This document shows positions 47,301 to 59,900 of a DNA stretch of 64,000 nucleotides, piece by piece. The DNA is from Parapristionchus giblindavisi (lineage: Eukaryota; Nematoda; Chromadorea; Rhabditida; Diplogasteridae): the NCBI GenBank assembly GCA_943737045.1, contig CALSFV010000390.1, positions 124,001-188,000 of the forward strand, read 5' to 3'. A program made the position numbers and the translations under genes. Below the pieces are notes generated by a model. That model did not search any database, had not been told where the DNA came from, and worked only from the letters and a program-made list of their open reading frames with translations. The number at the start of each line of letters is the position of its first letter. Within the stretch, counting starts at the first letter, position 1.

Positions 47301-50300
47301 CTTCGGGAGCTCCGCTCGTAGAAACGAGGCTCTCGAATATCTTGGACGGAAATTCATCGGAATGGAGACACGACTACGATAACGACGCATGCGTTCCTCT
47401 TCGTCCCTCATTCGCTGCATGTTGGATTTAATCTTGATCTTTGATCTATCGAGTGGAATGCATGGAGGAGCTCCCGTGACCTGAGATATACCTATCGTAA
47501 CTTTTAAGTGAAACGTATAACTTTTAACTTTTTTGAAACAACTGCGAACTGAAATCAAATATATCTATCGTAATTCAATCGAAGATACCTTTTCTCTTCC
47601 AAAATTCGAATGACCATCAATCGATATCCAATTGCCATTCGCATTATCGACCGTCATAAATATGTAGTTCAGATATTTGAATGATTTTTGCATTGGGGGG
47701 GGGGAGGGTTAAACAATATTACAATTATCTTTCGGGGGGGGGGGTGATCATTTCGGTATCATAAATCTGTTGCGAGATGACCTATGACAACAAAAGTTGT
47801 ATCATTGTTATCAGTGGGAGTGTACGGTATTGTACTACCGTAACCGTCAGGAATCGAGAACTGATTTTTTTTTTCAGTCGACCCATGTTCATGGTTGAAA
47901 CTGACCGAAGTCGAAAAATTCAGGATTGCCTGAGATCAAATACTAGTTACCATTCCAATAATGAGCCAACTTTTATCTTCCTGGATACCGTAACCCGAAC
48001 TACCGTAATCGAACCGGGTTTGCCCTCATTTTCGCTAAATATTGTAAGGTACGGTAGCTGGAATACGGTAGTTCGGGTTACGGTATCCAGGAAGATAATA
48101 GTTGGCTCATTGTTGGTATAATGGCAACCAGTATTTGGTCTCGGAGCATCATGAATTTTTCGACTTCGACCATTCTCAACCATGAACCACGGGTCATGGG
48201 TCGACTGAAAAAAATCAGTTCGCGATTCCTGACGGTTAAGGTAGCACAATACCGTACACTCCCACTGATAACAATGATACAACTTTTGTTGTCATAGGCC
48301 ATCTCCTACAGATTTATGATCCGTTGCCGAAATGATCGCCCCCCCCCTAACTTTCATCTTTTGAAAAAGGTTTGTTTAAATGAAAAAAAAATCAAGTATT
48401 AACCTTAAATATCTGCTTCCTTCTTGAGCGTGACGATTCAACATTTCTAAAAAAATATGTGTTCAATAATACATTTTATAAATGAATACATTATTCAGAC
48501 AACTTACACTTCATCATCACAGTCAATAACCAGAGGAGAAGCTTCTCTCGATGGGGACATCTGGAATACGCCTTGCAATTAATGTATTACTACTATGATT
48601 AATACAGTAATAATGAAATAAGTTTCATACCTCCGTCTGGACATTAGATCGACCACGGGATCCTTCATCGTTGACCAATGATTCATCCTGTAAAGTATGT
48701 CAAGCTTTCAATTTCCATATTTTGATGGACTCGATTTTACGAACAAAAAATCGGTTTTCAAAAACGTTTTTAATACGTACATAAATTGTAGCACCAACGC
48801 GTTCTCGCATTTCCCTTCTTTTCAAACGCGAGCTTGCATTTAAACCATAATCCTTCATAGATTCATCGCGCCTGTTGCCTCCATTATATTATATTTATAT
48901 TTATACAGATATTTGAATGATTTTTTGTTATCAGGATCATCTTTCATCATTTGAATGTGGATCGTTTAACAGAAAAAAACCCCAATATTGCCTACTTATT
49001 CTGGGGAGAATTTCAGATTTATATATCATGTTTATCAAAATTTACCGGAATAGCGAGATGTTCTCGGTTTCGCCGTAGCCTCTTTTCTCTATCGAACTCT
49101 CGTCGTTCATCAACCGATATCCAAATATCATTCAACTTCGCATTATCGATCGATATACCCTGATAGATCGATAGTCAGATATGGTTCAGATAGGTGAATC
49201 AAAATAGGATTTTTATGCGATGTTACATTTTCCTTACTTGTGTACGCCGTAACCCCGGCGGTAAAGACGGAGACGCGGCGGAGGGGATTACGGCCCCGCG
49301 GGGTAGGCACGTAAGGAAAATGTAACATCGCATTATAGTTGAGGTTGGAGGCCACACTTCAAGGGCATTATCCACTGATTTTGGGCCATATAAAGTTTGA
49401 ATTTGTAATTATGAATTAATGCGGACTCGTGCCCCGCATGTGATAAAAAATAAAATAAATAAATATAATTATCACTGGATACTCTAAATATGTTCGCCGG
49501 AAATCTATATTTATATATTCACATGAAATATACCGGAATCTCGAGCTGTTCTCGGTATTGTCGTAACCGCGTCTCTCCATCCAACTTTCGCTGTATGGCT
49601 TCCTTATGATTGATCTTTGATTTATACAATGGAATCCATGAAGAATGTGCCGAAAACTGTAATAAATAGTATTGAAAGAATAACACGAATTAATTTGGAT
49701 CGATACCGTATCTCTTCTAACTTCCGAATGGCAATCAATCGATATCCGGATATCATTCACTCCCGGATTATCGATCAATCTATCCTAAAATCATACACAA
49801 TTCATATATGTGAATCAATATTTGCCTGAAGCCATATGGGAATAAGTTTTACCTGATCTCCTGGAACTTCATACTTTACTTCATTTTCTTGGTTAATCAT
49901 TACCATATTCTCTCCAATCTGATCGTTTTCATTCTTCACTACTGTATCATACTGTACTTGTGGCACAGTCGGAACAGTATCCTGAGAAAATCAATATTCG
50001 ATGAGTACAGTACAATAAATAATAAGATTACTGCCCTGAGATCTACCTCATAGATGGGTTCTTCTTTCACGTGAACAAGAGAGTCAGGTTGCGGTCTTAG
50101 CGCGAACAGACGGGCTACGGTAGAATGGAGAACACGCACAGAGGCCAATAGGCCGTCCTGAATAATGTATTCTGGAGGATGTACGTAAGATGTGTTTACC
50201 TGTTTCACATTTGGAAATAATCTCGACTCATATTTACAGATGATCTGAAATACGATACTTATATCAGTAATACATTTTTAAATTTAAATTTAGATAAATT

Positions 50301-50641
50301 AAAATTATTTAAAAAAAAGATAAACCTGTTCAGTTTCTTCAATAACATCTTTCGCATAAACTGTTTCGCTTTCAGTGAATTCCTAACAAAACAGGAAAAT
50401 ATTAATTTAAACTATTCAACAGCTATTGCAAGAAATGATATATTGATACTCTTTCAAATGTTAAATAAAAAATTACAACCTTTCGAAATCCAGCCGAATC
50501 ATTCAATATTGAAGTCAACAAATTCAGACTAAATTTAAATATTGATTATCGATCAATGATTTTCAACAAAATAAACCTGTCGACAAGACTATTTTCAGCG
50601 GTAGCACCCGTACCATTATCGACGAAACAATCAATATCCAT
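44378..50641 (-). CDS. Multi-module LIN-15A/B-like gene with minisatellite exon
   Basis: Start ATG 50639-50641 (MDIDCFVDNGTGATAENS). Phase-keeping exons continue at about 50528, 50383, 50244 (IIQDGLLASVRVLHSTVARL), 49981, 49790, 49665, 49170, 48690, 48560 and 48445 (SSRSRRKQIFK). A coil exon at 47480-46670 has 11 tandem 19-residue repeats. After it come CxxC (VCLFC), a FPTDHDEQ exon, VPAFVC, then a second module: EICLFC, FPTDRADQ, LPAFVCQRSC, CIVC and a CCRAH exon. The stop is TGA 44378-44380 by reading through the last donor. CIVC plus CRAH about 50 residues apart is the THAP-like C2CH arrangement described for LIN-15A/LIN-56. There is one start and one stop over two incomplete modules, so a fused gene is simplest. 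Two broken genes are the alternative: one acceptor near 47670 is lost. Confidence 0.5.
46698..47324 (-). repeat. In-frame 57-bp coding minisatellite, 11 copies
   Basis: Eleven head-to-tail 57-bp units (627 bp exactly). On the minus strand each encodes FLRAELPKNLESNTKEKKI, with small variants (NPES, PENLES, NLER). The region starts inside a coil exon, whose homologs in neighbouring genes contain no array. The charged heptad-like sequence suggests an extended helix. The other frames are also open only because the unit length is a multiple of three. Confidence 0.9.
47733..48350. mobile_element. Foldback element flanked by poly-G and poly-C
   Basis: An inverted repeat of about 280 bp arms with TGATCATTTCGG after a run of G on the left, and CCGAAATGATCG before a run of C on the right. 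The arms share ATGACAACAAAAGTTGTATC. A second poly-G run lies at about 47695. It occupies the place where a terminal exon occurs in sister genes. Confidence 0.8.
49215..49333. mobile_element. Short MITE with TGCGATGTTACATTTTCC ends
   Basis: TGCGATGTTACATTTTCC and its inverse bound a GC-rich core of about 75 bp (CCCCGGCGG, GGACGCGGCGG-like). TTA flanks both ends. It lies in an intron of the LIN-15-like gene. Confidence 0.75.
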
Positions 50642-50705
50642 TTTGCTATTTGATCATTTAACCTAGCAAATATAACAATTTAATATTTACGATGAAAAAA
50701 GATTT

Positions 50706-50735
50706 AAAATACGACTTCGTGCTCTGGCTACGATA
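50706..50735 (-). promoter_or_regulatory. Shared upstream motif, copy 7
   Basis: Read on the minus strand: TATCGTAGCCAGAGCACGAA then GTCGTATTTT. It ends 65 bp upstream of the start at 50641. Confidence 0.5.
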
Positions 50736-50967
50736 GGAAATGCGGTTCAGACGCTTGAAATAAGACTTCATTAACTTTATTAATATTAATTTAAGTATTA
50801 TCATATAAAACAACAACAACAAAAACAACAACAAGAACACCAATGAATATTAAACACAACGGACAGAATTGATAATAAATCAATCGATATTGATTACAGT
50901 AGGCTCCTGTCCATTCAACGATATTAACATAAATCATTACATCAGATTACGGTAGAAGATAGTTGGG

Positions 50968-53900
50968 TCAGTTACTAATTGACTGAAATGGAATACCTAT
51001 GATTTAAAAAATCGATAAATGAAAATCGAAAATCAAGTATTAACCTTAAACATCTGCTTCCTTCTTGAGCGTGACGATTCAACATTTCTAAAAAATTTAA
51101 TCAACTATACATTTTATAAGTGAATATATTATTTAGACAACTTACACATCATCATTACAGTCAATAACCAGGGAAGAAGCTTCTCTCGATTTGGAAATCT
51201 GGAAAGAATTTTTTATAATTTTTTTTCACTTGTGTTTATGATGTCGAAGGCATCAGATAAGTTATATAGCCTCAACTTGACTTGCTTGGCCGAGTCCCTA
51301 AGAGGCCGTTTGCGTAAGAGTCGGGCAAATCTGGGGGAGGGTTGGCACAGGCCAAAAATTTTTATATCCTCAAAACTTGTATATAGGGATTATCGACCCC
51401 TTTGACGAAGATGGACATAGTTATTTTGGCTCCAGTGCTCCCGCAACACAATCACGTGGAGTTGCCTGCGTCTCTCAATTCTGTAAGCCCTCTCACCACT
51501 CTCTCTTTTCGCCGCGCTCTCTCGAGAGTGCGAGAGAGTGCGCGGAATTGAGCGACTCCTCTTGTTTACCTCTTTCGCATATCACTATATCGAGGCAATA
51601 TTAGCGTGGCAATGGAGATATGGGCTTATAATAAATTGTTGGAATCCTCTCGTCACGCCGGTTCGAACTGTCATACTCACTAGGGCCGCATCCTTCTCCT
51701 TCAAAAGTTGCATTTTTTCGAACTTTTGGAAATTTTTTTAAACAAATGAAGTAGACAGCCATCGCCATCGAATTCTGTCCCAGGAGCCCAATTTTCATCC
51801 TTCTAGCTCAACTATGAACCGAAAACGGTTTGAAAACGTAATTTTACCGTAACCGGGCCCACGCGTTGCGGGACCACTGGAGCCAAAATAACTATGCACA
51901 TCTTCATCAGAGGGGTCGATAACCCCTATACACAAGTTTCGAGGGTATACAAATTGTTGGCCTGTGCCAAGCCTTGTTCGACTCTTACGCAAACGGCCTC
52001 CTAACAATAAGTAATGATGAAAATAATGATAAAGTAATGATGAAGTATGTTTCATACCTCTACAGGGACAATAGAGGAAACACGGGATCCTTCATCCTTG
52101 ACCAATGATTCATCCTGTAAAGAATGTCCTGTATCATACTTTCATGCATCGTTACATTTGCCTGACGCGCCTACGCCGTCACCTAAAAAAACGTTACATT
52201 TGGCTTACGAGCGCGTCGGCGTCAATTCTGGAGTGCGTTGGGCCCCAAGTGGAAAACCCTGAATGACAATGGGGATACGGTAAGAAGCTACCGTACCATC
52301 GATCAATAATGATTGAATACCGTAACCTTCTACAGTAATCTCAAGGACCATCAGGGTTTTCCACTTGAACACACTCCAAAATTGATGCCGACGAGCGCGA
52401 AAGCCAAATGTAAACGTTTTTTTACGTGACGGCGTAGGCGCATCAGGGAAATGTAACGATGCAACAGTTTCCATATTTTGATAGACAACGATTTTAAGAA
52501 CAAAAATTCGTTTTTCGTACACGTTTGATACGTACATAAACGATGTACTCTCGAATTTTCCTTTTCTTCAAGCGTTTATCAGTCAAAATTATTTCATACG
52601 CTAATCTTTCATGTATTCATCGCATTTATCATAGACATCCAAAGTACGAAGGGATAGATTACCTCATCATCCTTGACATGGGCGCGGCAATAGACAACGG
52701 AAAGGGCGTACTTGCCGAGTAAGCGCATTCGCCCCGTCAACGCGTCCAAATCTGTAGCGTTGAGCGTACGCCGGAGACGCTTAAGCGCGTACGCACTCAT
52801 ACCTGCCTGAAAGTATTTCATCGATTATCGATTTATTTTTAGGCAAAAACAAACCACTCGCTGCCCTTCCACTTTCTTAAGACAAACGATGCACTGCAGT
52901 TTACGATAGAAGATTGACTGACGAATATCGCGTAAACTTGGCGATCGACCACAGGATCGTGTGCACACGAACGCATGTAAATCCCAACGACCAAGTTGGA
53001 GAGCTGTATGCACCTACAAGTCCAATTTTCCTTACGCGAATTTCCTACCGTAACCCCCTAACAGATCAAGGCATATTCCCCTTGGGAATCAAAATCATCT
53101 TCCCCCCTAGCCACTCCAACGGAAAATGAAAATTGCATACTGCTCTAATCCATGCTGGTTCAGCAATACCGAAGTAGATTCCACGCTTCAGCACTTGTTG
53201 GTCGTCGTGATCAGTAGGAAACTAGAAAAGAACATGATAAATCGTTGGACACTCTGACCACACTCTCACGCAGTCATACTACGAGGTCAGAGCGGAGCTA
53301 TCATAAAAAAGAGAATATGACATAACGTAGATAGAATACCTATTATATTTATTCCTCGTAACATCAATAATACTTACCTTAATCACTGTCCTCGAAAGAG
53401 TGCCGCAAAACAGACAAATTTCTCTAAAACTATCGTAAATTACAACCTCAATATAGAATATTTACACTTATTTTCTAAAACTCACTTTCCTTTAAAGCTG
53501 ATATCCTTATTCGTGGACTTCATTGTTGTAAAGAATTTCAGAATATTTTCTTCATTCCGCTGTTCTTCCAAAAGTTTTTTCTTATGATCGATAAACTTCG
53601 CCATGATGGGATCGTCTCGATTATCCGTCTTCCAAGAGTATTCTGGTCGATAATTCTTCGGAATTGCCAGCTTTTCTTGATAGTCCCGAAGTCGCCTCTC
53701 GGCCTGTAACTGTCGTTGGAACGTTGGCGTAATACTGATATTTGATCCATCGATTGAGTTTAATGGAGAAGGGACCTGAAATGTACTTGTACCATAACAT
53801 CAATTATAGCTAGTGTAAACTGAAATCAAATATTTCTACCGTAACCTACAATTAAACCCAGGTAAATATAGTAGCAATCAAACAGTATCACCCCCCCCCC

Positions 53901-56900
53901 CCCCCTGATCACTACTAACCTCCGAATTGCAATCAATCGATATCTGACTATCATTCATTTCATCATAATCGATCGATAAACCCTACAATAAGATACAAGT
54001 AAACATCTGATATACGGTATCTTCTGAATCGATACCTTATAGCATAGGTCGAAAAGTATGTTACAAAGTACCAAGCTTGACCGGATTTTGAGCCAAATTT
54101 TCAGAAAATCGAAAAACATGACCGGATTTTGAAAACTGATAACCTAGCTATTCGAACAATGCCTTATAGAATGGTTCTTCTGCATAAACCTCATCATGTT
54201 CCCTAAATATTACCGTATCACTCTCATCTTTCACCTCGACACCATACTGTAATTGTGGCTCAGTGGGTACGGTATCCTGAAAAGAAAATATGTAATTTAA
54301 TGGCTACACTAATCCGACAATCACCTCTTCGATGTATAAATTTTTTTGGTCCCATGTAAAATTAGCCATTATATCGTTCGGATGCCCCCCTGTACAATCG
54401 AGCTCCAGGCATAGGTCGAATAGCTAGGATATCGGTTATCAAAATCCGGTCAGGTTTTTCTTTTTTTGGCAAATTTGCCTCAAAATCCGGTCAGGTTTTT
54501 CGATTTTCGTGCAATTTTGGCTCAAAATCCGGTCAGGTTTTTCGATTTTCGTGCAATTTTGGCTCAAAATCCGGTCAGGCTTGGTACTTTGTAACATACT
54601 TTTCGACCTATCGCTCCAGGTACCCCTTCCATGTAAGGGTCTTGCCAACCTATCTTAGATCACGTTTGATCTTTACTTACATTAGTCTATATATGAAGAC
54701 CTGGACTCCCAGCAATTCATACCACACAACTTCCCCATTCACTTATTTATTCAATCCTCGTATCAAATATTGACACATCTTTGGTTGTATGATAAATTAA
54801 ATTTTAAAAAAATTAAATTAAATTAAATAACGTTTCATACCTCCACCGGGACAGTAGAGTGACCAAGGGACCCTTCATCGTTGACCAATGATTCATCCTG
54901 TAAAGCATATCAAGCTTTTAATTTTCATATTTTGATGGACCCGATTTTAAGAACAAAAATTCGTTTTTCATACATGTTTGTCATACGTACATAAATAAAT
55001 AAATAAGTACACTAACGCTGTGCTCTCGATTTTTCTTTTTCTTCAAGCGCTTACTTGGGAATGGTGTGAAGAACACTGTGAACTCACATTTCCCGATTTT
55101 CACGAAAGTTGCACGGTTTACTAAATCGACTACGCTGATTCCAAATCTGCCTTAAAAACCTGCGCAATGTTTTTCTGAAGCGAGTTATAGCCCGGCAAAA
55201 AGCGATTTTTTAAACTTTTCAAGCCGTTGTTCAGCTGATTTCCTTACGCGATATGAATTTTATTGCTCTTCTCTTCTCTTATATTCTCGTTCAAATCCTA
55301 ACTGTACAGCATATCAAGCTTTCAATTTCCATATTTTGATGGACCCGATTTTAAGAACAAAAATTCGTTTTTCATACATGTTTGTCATACGTACATAAAT
55401 AAATAAATAAGTACACTAACGCTGTACCCTCGATTTTTCCTTTTCTTCAAGTGCTTAGCATGCAAAATTTTTCTTACGCTAATCTTTCATGAATTCATCG
55501 CGCCTGTTGCTTATATTATAGACGTCAGTATCACGAAAGGATATATTACCTCATCATTTGTGATATGAGCGATGCAATAGACAGCGTCAGTGGCGTACGC
55601 ACCGAGTAAGCGCAACCGCCCCGTCAACGCGTCCAAATCTGTAGCGTTGAGCGTACGTCGGAGACGCTGAAGCACGTACGCACTTATATCTGCCTGAAGG
55701 TATTTCATCCATTATCGATTTATTTTTAGGCAACAACAAACCACTGGTTGTCCTTCCACTTTCTGCAGACAAACGATGCACTGCAGTTTACGATAGAAGA
55801 CCAACCCACGCTTATCGAATAATCTCAGTGATCGACCACAGGGTTGTACACAAACAAACGCTGGTAAACCTTTACGCTCAAGCTTGAACGTTTCCCGGAC
55901 CTACAAATCCAATTTTTCTTAAGTGAATTTACTACAGTAGCCCCATAACAGATCCAGGTATTCCCCTTGGGAATCAAAATAATCGTTAATCGTTTGAATG
56001 CTACAAAATGAAAATTGCATACTGCTCTATTCCATGTTGGTTCTGGAATAGTGAAGTAGATTCCATGCTTCAGCACTTCTTGGTCGTCGTGGTCAGTAGG
56101 AAACTATAAGAGAGACTATCTGACTCAGTGAACATATTTTGCTTATGGCTTGGCACTTGGCCAAAAAGTGATATGAACCGATCTCTCCTAAATTGTGCAC
56201 AGCTGAAGTATGGGGTGGCATGAGCTCGTAGACGGAGTTAGGGTTCGTCATATCTGCACCTTCACTAAATAACGTAAGTTCGATAAAGGGACATCAAAAT
56301 TTCAAAGCTTACGGATTCTTGCGTTATGTATATATAACGATGGGCAATAATAAGTAGATAAATTCAACCAAGTGCCATCCCAATCCAAAATCGTGAGACC
56401 CAGAATTTTTTTTAAAAATATTGAAAAAGTTTTTGTATCATTTTTCCTACAATTGCCTATCGGTGAGGGTCATTTTTTATTCCTTCAATTTGATCAGTAT
56501 ATATTAGTGTAACTACTGTATGAAAATGAACTAAAACGCAATCGTGAAAAGTTACCTTATTTCCGAAAAACCACGAATAATTCGCCTTTTTATCGCGAAC
56601 TGATTGAATAAACATATGCCGGTTACGGTTATGCGAATTCGGAAATACAAAATTCATATTTTTTTTCGAAAAAATACTGTCTTATTACACCTCATATCAC
56701 GGGTCTCCTGTAAAAGTGTATCAAAATTGACCCCTTTTGCTACTAGGAAAAAATTTTTCTCTCGGATTTCGATGAAAGTCGATTGGTGGATGTAGTTGGG
56801 GGTCATAAGAAGGAATATCGACTTGATTTGGCCAAACTCGCAGATTATCGATTTTTTGTGATCTACCACGGAAATTGCCATAACTCGGTTTATTTTCATC

Positions 56901-59900
56901 GTACAGAGACCGGAAAGGTGTCATTCGAATCGTATTAGTATGATCTCCAAAACGTTTTTCGGAACACAATGGCGGAAAACCCGTCTTCAATGTGTTTCAA
57001 CCAAAAAACTGATTTTTTGACTACAAAAGTGAGTGTTTCTCGACAATTTCTCAGAAACACAATGAATTTTATTGCACCAATGGACTCGCCGTACCAGATA
57101 TAGGGTACGTATGTAGTTTATTTCACTTTTCTCTGGCTTCCCGATATCGAAATACTAAGTACTCCAGGACTTGGTCATTTTTCTGAGAAAAATGGCTTTT
57201 TCGACCATAAATCGCTTCAAAATGGTCCTAGAAACTATTTCAAAAAAGGAAAATGAAGCTCTCAACGAGCACAACAAAATATATTTTTATGATTATCACG
57301 CTAGAGATGATCATTCCCGAGCTATAAAACGATTTACTCATTTGACGGAAGAATCATTCCGAATTTCTGCGATTTTGATTCCGTTGTAATTTTTTCTCGT
57401 GTGTTTTAGTAGATTTTCTATGCATTTTATTATGAATGCCTGTCTCTCAAAGTCCCCCGAGCCTGAAACAGCCGTTATCAATCCCATCTCTATTTTGCGT
57501 CAGAGAGCGATTTTTTGCGCCCTTTTCTTTTTTTCCCTTTTCTTTTCTTCTTCCCTTTTTCCCCTTTTTCAGAGAATGGACAACGGCCAGATTAAGAACC
57601 TCATTCGGACTCTTCTGGCAAAGAAGAAGCAAGAAGAAGAGAAGGCAGTGGCGTCGGGCAGAACCTCAAGAGATGTGGCGCTTATCAAGGACTTCATCAA
57701 TGAGTGGGAAAACGAGTCAGATGAGGATGGAGGATTCATCGAGGATGAAGTGGCAGTACACGAGGATGATCGGATTATCACCCCTGACGAGGTCTACGAT
57801 GTGATGCACAACGAGAAGAACGATCTGTTCACGAATGATGCCCCTGACATATCTAGTGAACTCGTATTCGATCAGTAAATGAAACCGCTGTTGAATTCTC
57901 AATTTCTATTCTATGTAAATTTTTTTATGTTGTGTGAAAGTAATCTAGCTCATGCTATTTTTGATAAAATTATGCTACTAAAATATCGAATGTGTACAAA
58001 GATAACAGAAATTCGGAATGATTCTTCCTTCAAATGAGTAAATCGTTTTATAGCTCGGGAATGATCATCTCTAGCGTGATAATTATAAAAATATATTTTG
58101 TTGTGCTCGTTGAGAGCTTCATTTTCTTTTTTTGAAATAGTTTCTAGGACCATTTTGAAGCGATTTATGGTCGAAAAAGCCATTTTTCTCAGAAAAATGA
58201 CTAAGTCCTGGAGTACTTAGTATTTCGATATCGGGAAGCCAGAGAAAAGTGAAATAAACTACATACGTACCCTATATCTGGTACGGCGAGTCCATTGGTG
58301 CAATAAAATTCATTGTGTTTCTGAGAAATTGTCGAGAAACACTCACTTTTGTAGTTAAAAAATCAGTTTTTTGGTTGAAACACATTGAAGACGGGTTTTC
58401 CGCCATTGTGTTCCGAAAAACTTTTTGGCGAGCATACTAGTACGATTCGAATGACACCTTTTCGGTCTCTGTACGATGAAAATGAACCGCGTTATTGCAG
58501 TTTTCGTGGTAGATCACAAAAAATCGATAATCTGCGAGTTTGGCCAAATCAAGTCGATATTCCTTCTTATCACCCCCAACTACATCCACCAATCGACTTT
58601 CATCGAAATCCGAGAGAAAAATTTTTTCCTAGTAGCAGGCGTTCATACACTTTTACCGGAGATCCGTGATATATTCATCTAACAAGCAAATGATAAAAGA
58701 AAACAACAGTGTAATACCGAAAATCGAATGCTAAATAATAGTGATTGCTGAATTTTGAATTGCTGCAGTAGGGCGCACGATAATTAATTTCAGTTCGCGA
58801 TAAAAAGGCGAATTAGTCGTGGTTTTTTCGGAAATAAGGCAACATTTAACGATTGTGTTTTAGTTCATTTTCATAAAGTAGTTACACTAATGAATACTCG
58901 TCAAATTGAAGGAATAAAAATGACCCTCACCGATAGGCAATTGTAGGAAAAATGAAACAAAAACTTTTTCAATATTTTTAAAAAAATTTCTGGGTCTCAC
59001 GGTTTTGGATTGGGATGACACTTGGTGGAATTTATCTACTTATTATTGCCAATCGTTGTATATACATATCGCACGAATTCGTAAACTTTGAAATTTTGAT
59101 TCCATGTTAACGAATTATTTAGCGAAGGTGCAGATATGACGAACCCTAACTCCGTCTGCGATCTCATGCCACCCCATACTACAGCTGTGCACAATTTGGG
59201 CGAGATCAGTTCATATCACTTTTTGGCCAAGTGCCAAGGGAATGTCACTTGAGCCAGATAGTCTCTCATAAAGCAACTTAATAAATCGCTCCCGCAGGCA
59301 TAATAAAAGAAAATCTACAAAGTACAGGGTCGTTATCATTAAAAAGGGGAATGTGATATAACCTAATCAGTATACAGAAAACTTGCTGCAGTCTATCATA
59401 TTTATCAATAATACGTACCGTAATCACTCTCTTCGAACGGAAGCGGCAAAACAGACAAATTTCTCTAAAAATATATATATATATATAATTCGCAAAGCAC
59501 AAAATCTATAACACAACAGAGTATTTACACAAACTCACGTTTCTTTAACGCTCAACCTTATCGTCTTCCTCTTCGGGGACCTCGTTGTTGTAAGGCATTC
59601 CATCACAATCTTTTCTTCTTCCTCCCACTCCTTCTTCAGTCCTTCCAAATGTTTCTTCTTATGATCGATACAATTCGTGGATATCATGGTGGACTCTTCT
59701 CGGTTAACATTCCAAAAGAATTTTGGTCGATTATTCTTCGGAATTGCCAGACGCTCGCGAAGGTCCCGAAGCTGCTTATCGGCATCCAACTTTCGTTGGA
59801 ACGTTGTTGTAATACTGATCTTTGATCCATCGATTGAGTTTAATGGAGAAGCGACCTGAAGTGTACTTGTACCATAACATCAATTATAGCTAGTGTAAAC

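Noticed and set aside
46774..47431. Plus-strand frames of about 200 residues over the 57-bp array
   Set aside because: The unit is divisible by three, so several frames stay open. Only the minus frame continues into a conserved coil exon with splice sites.
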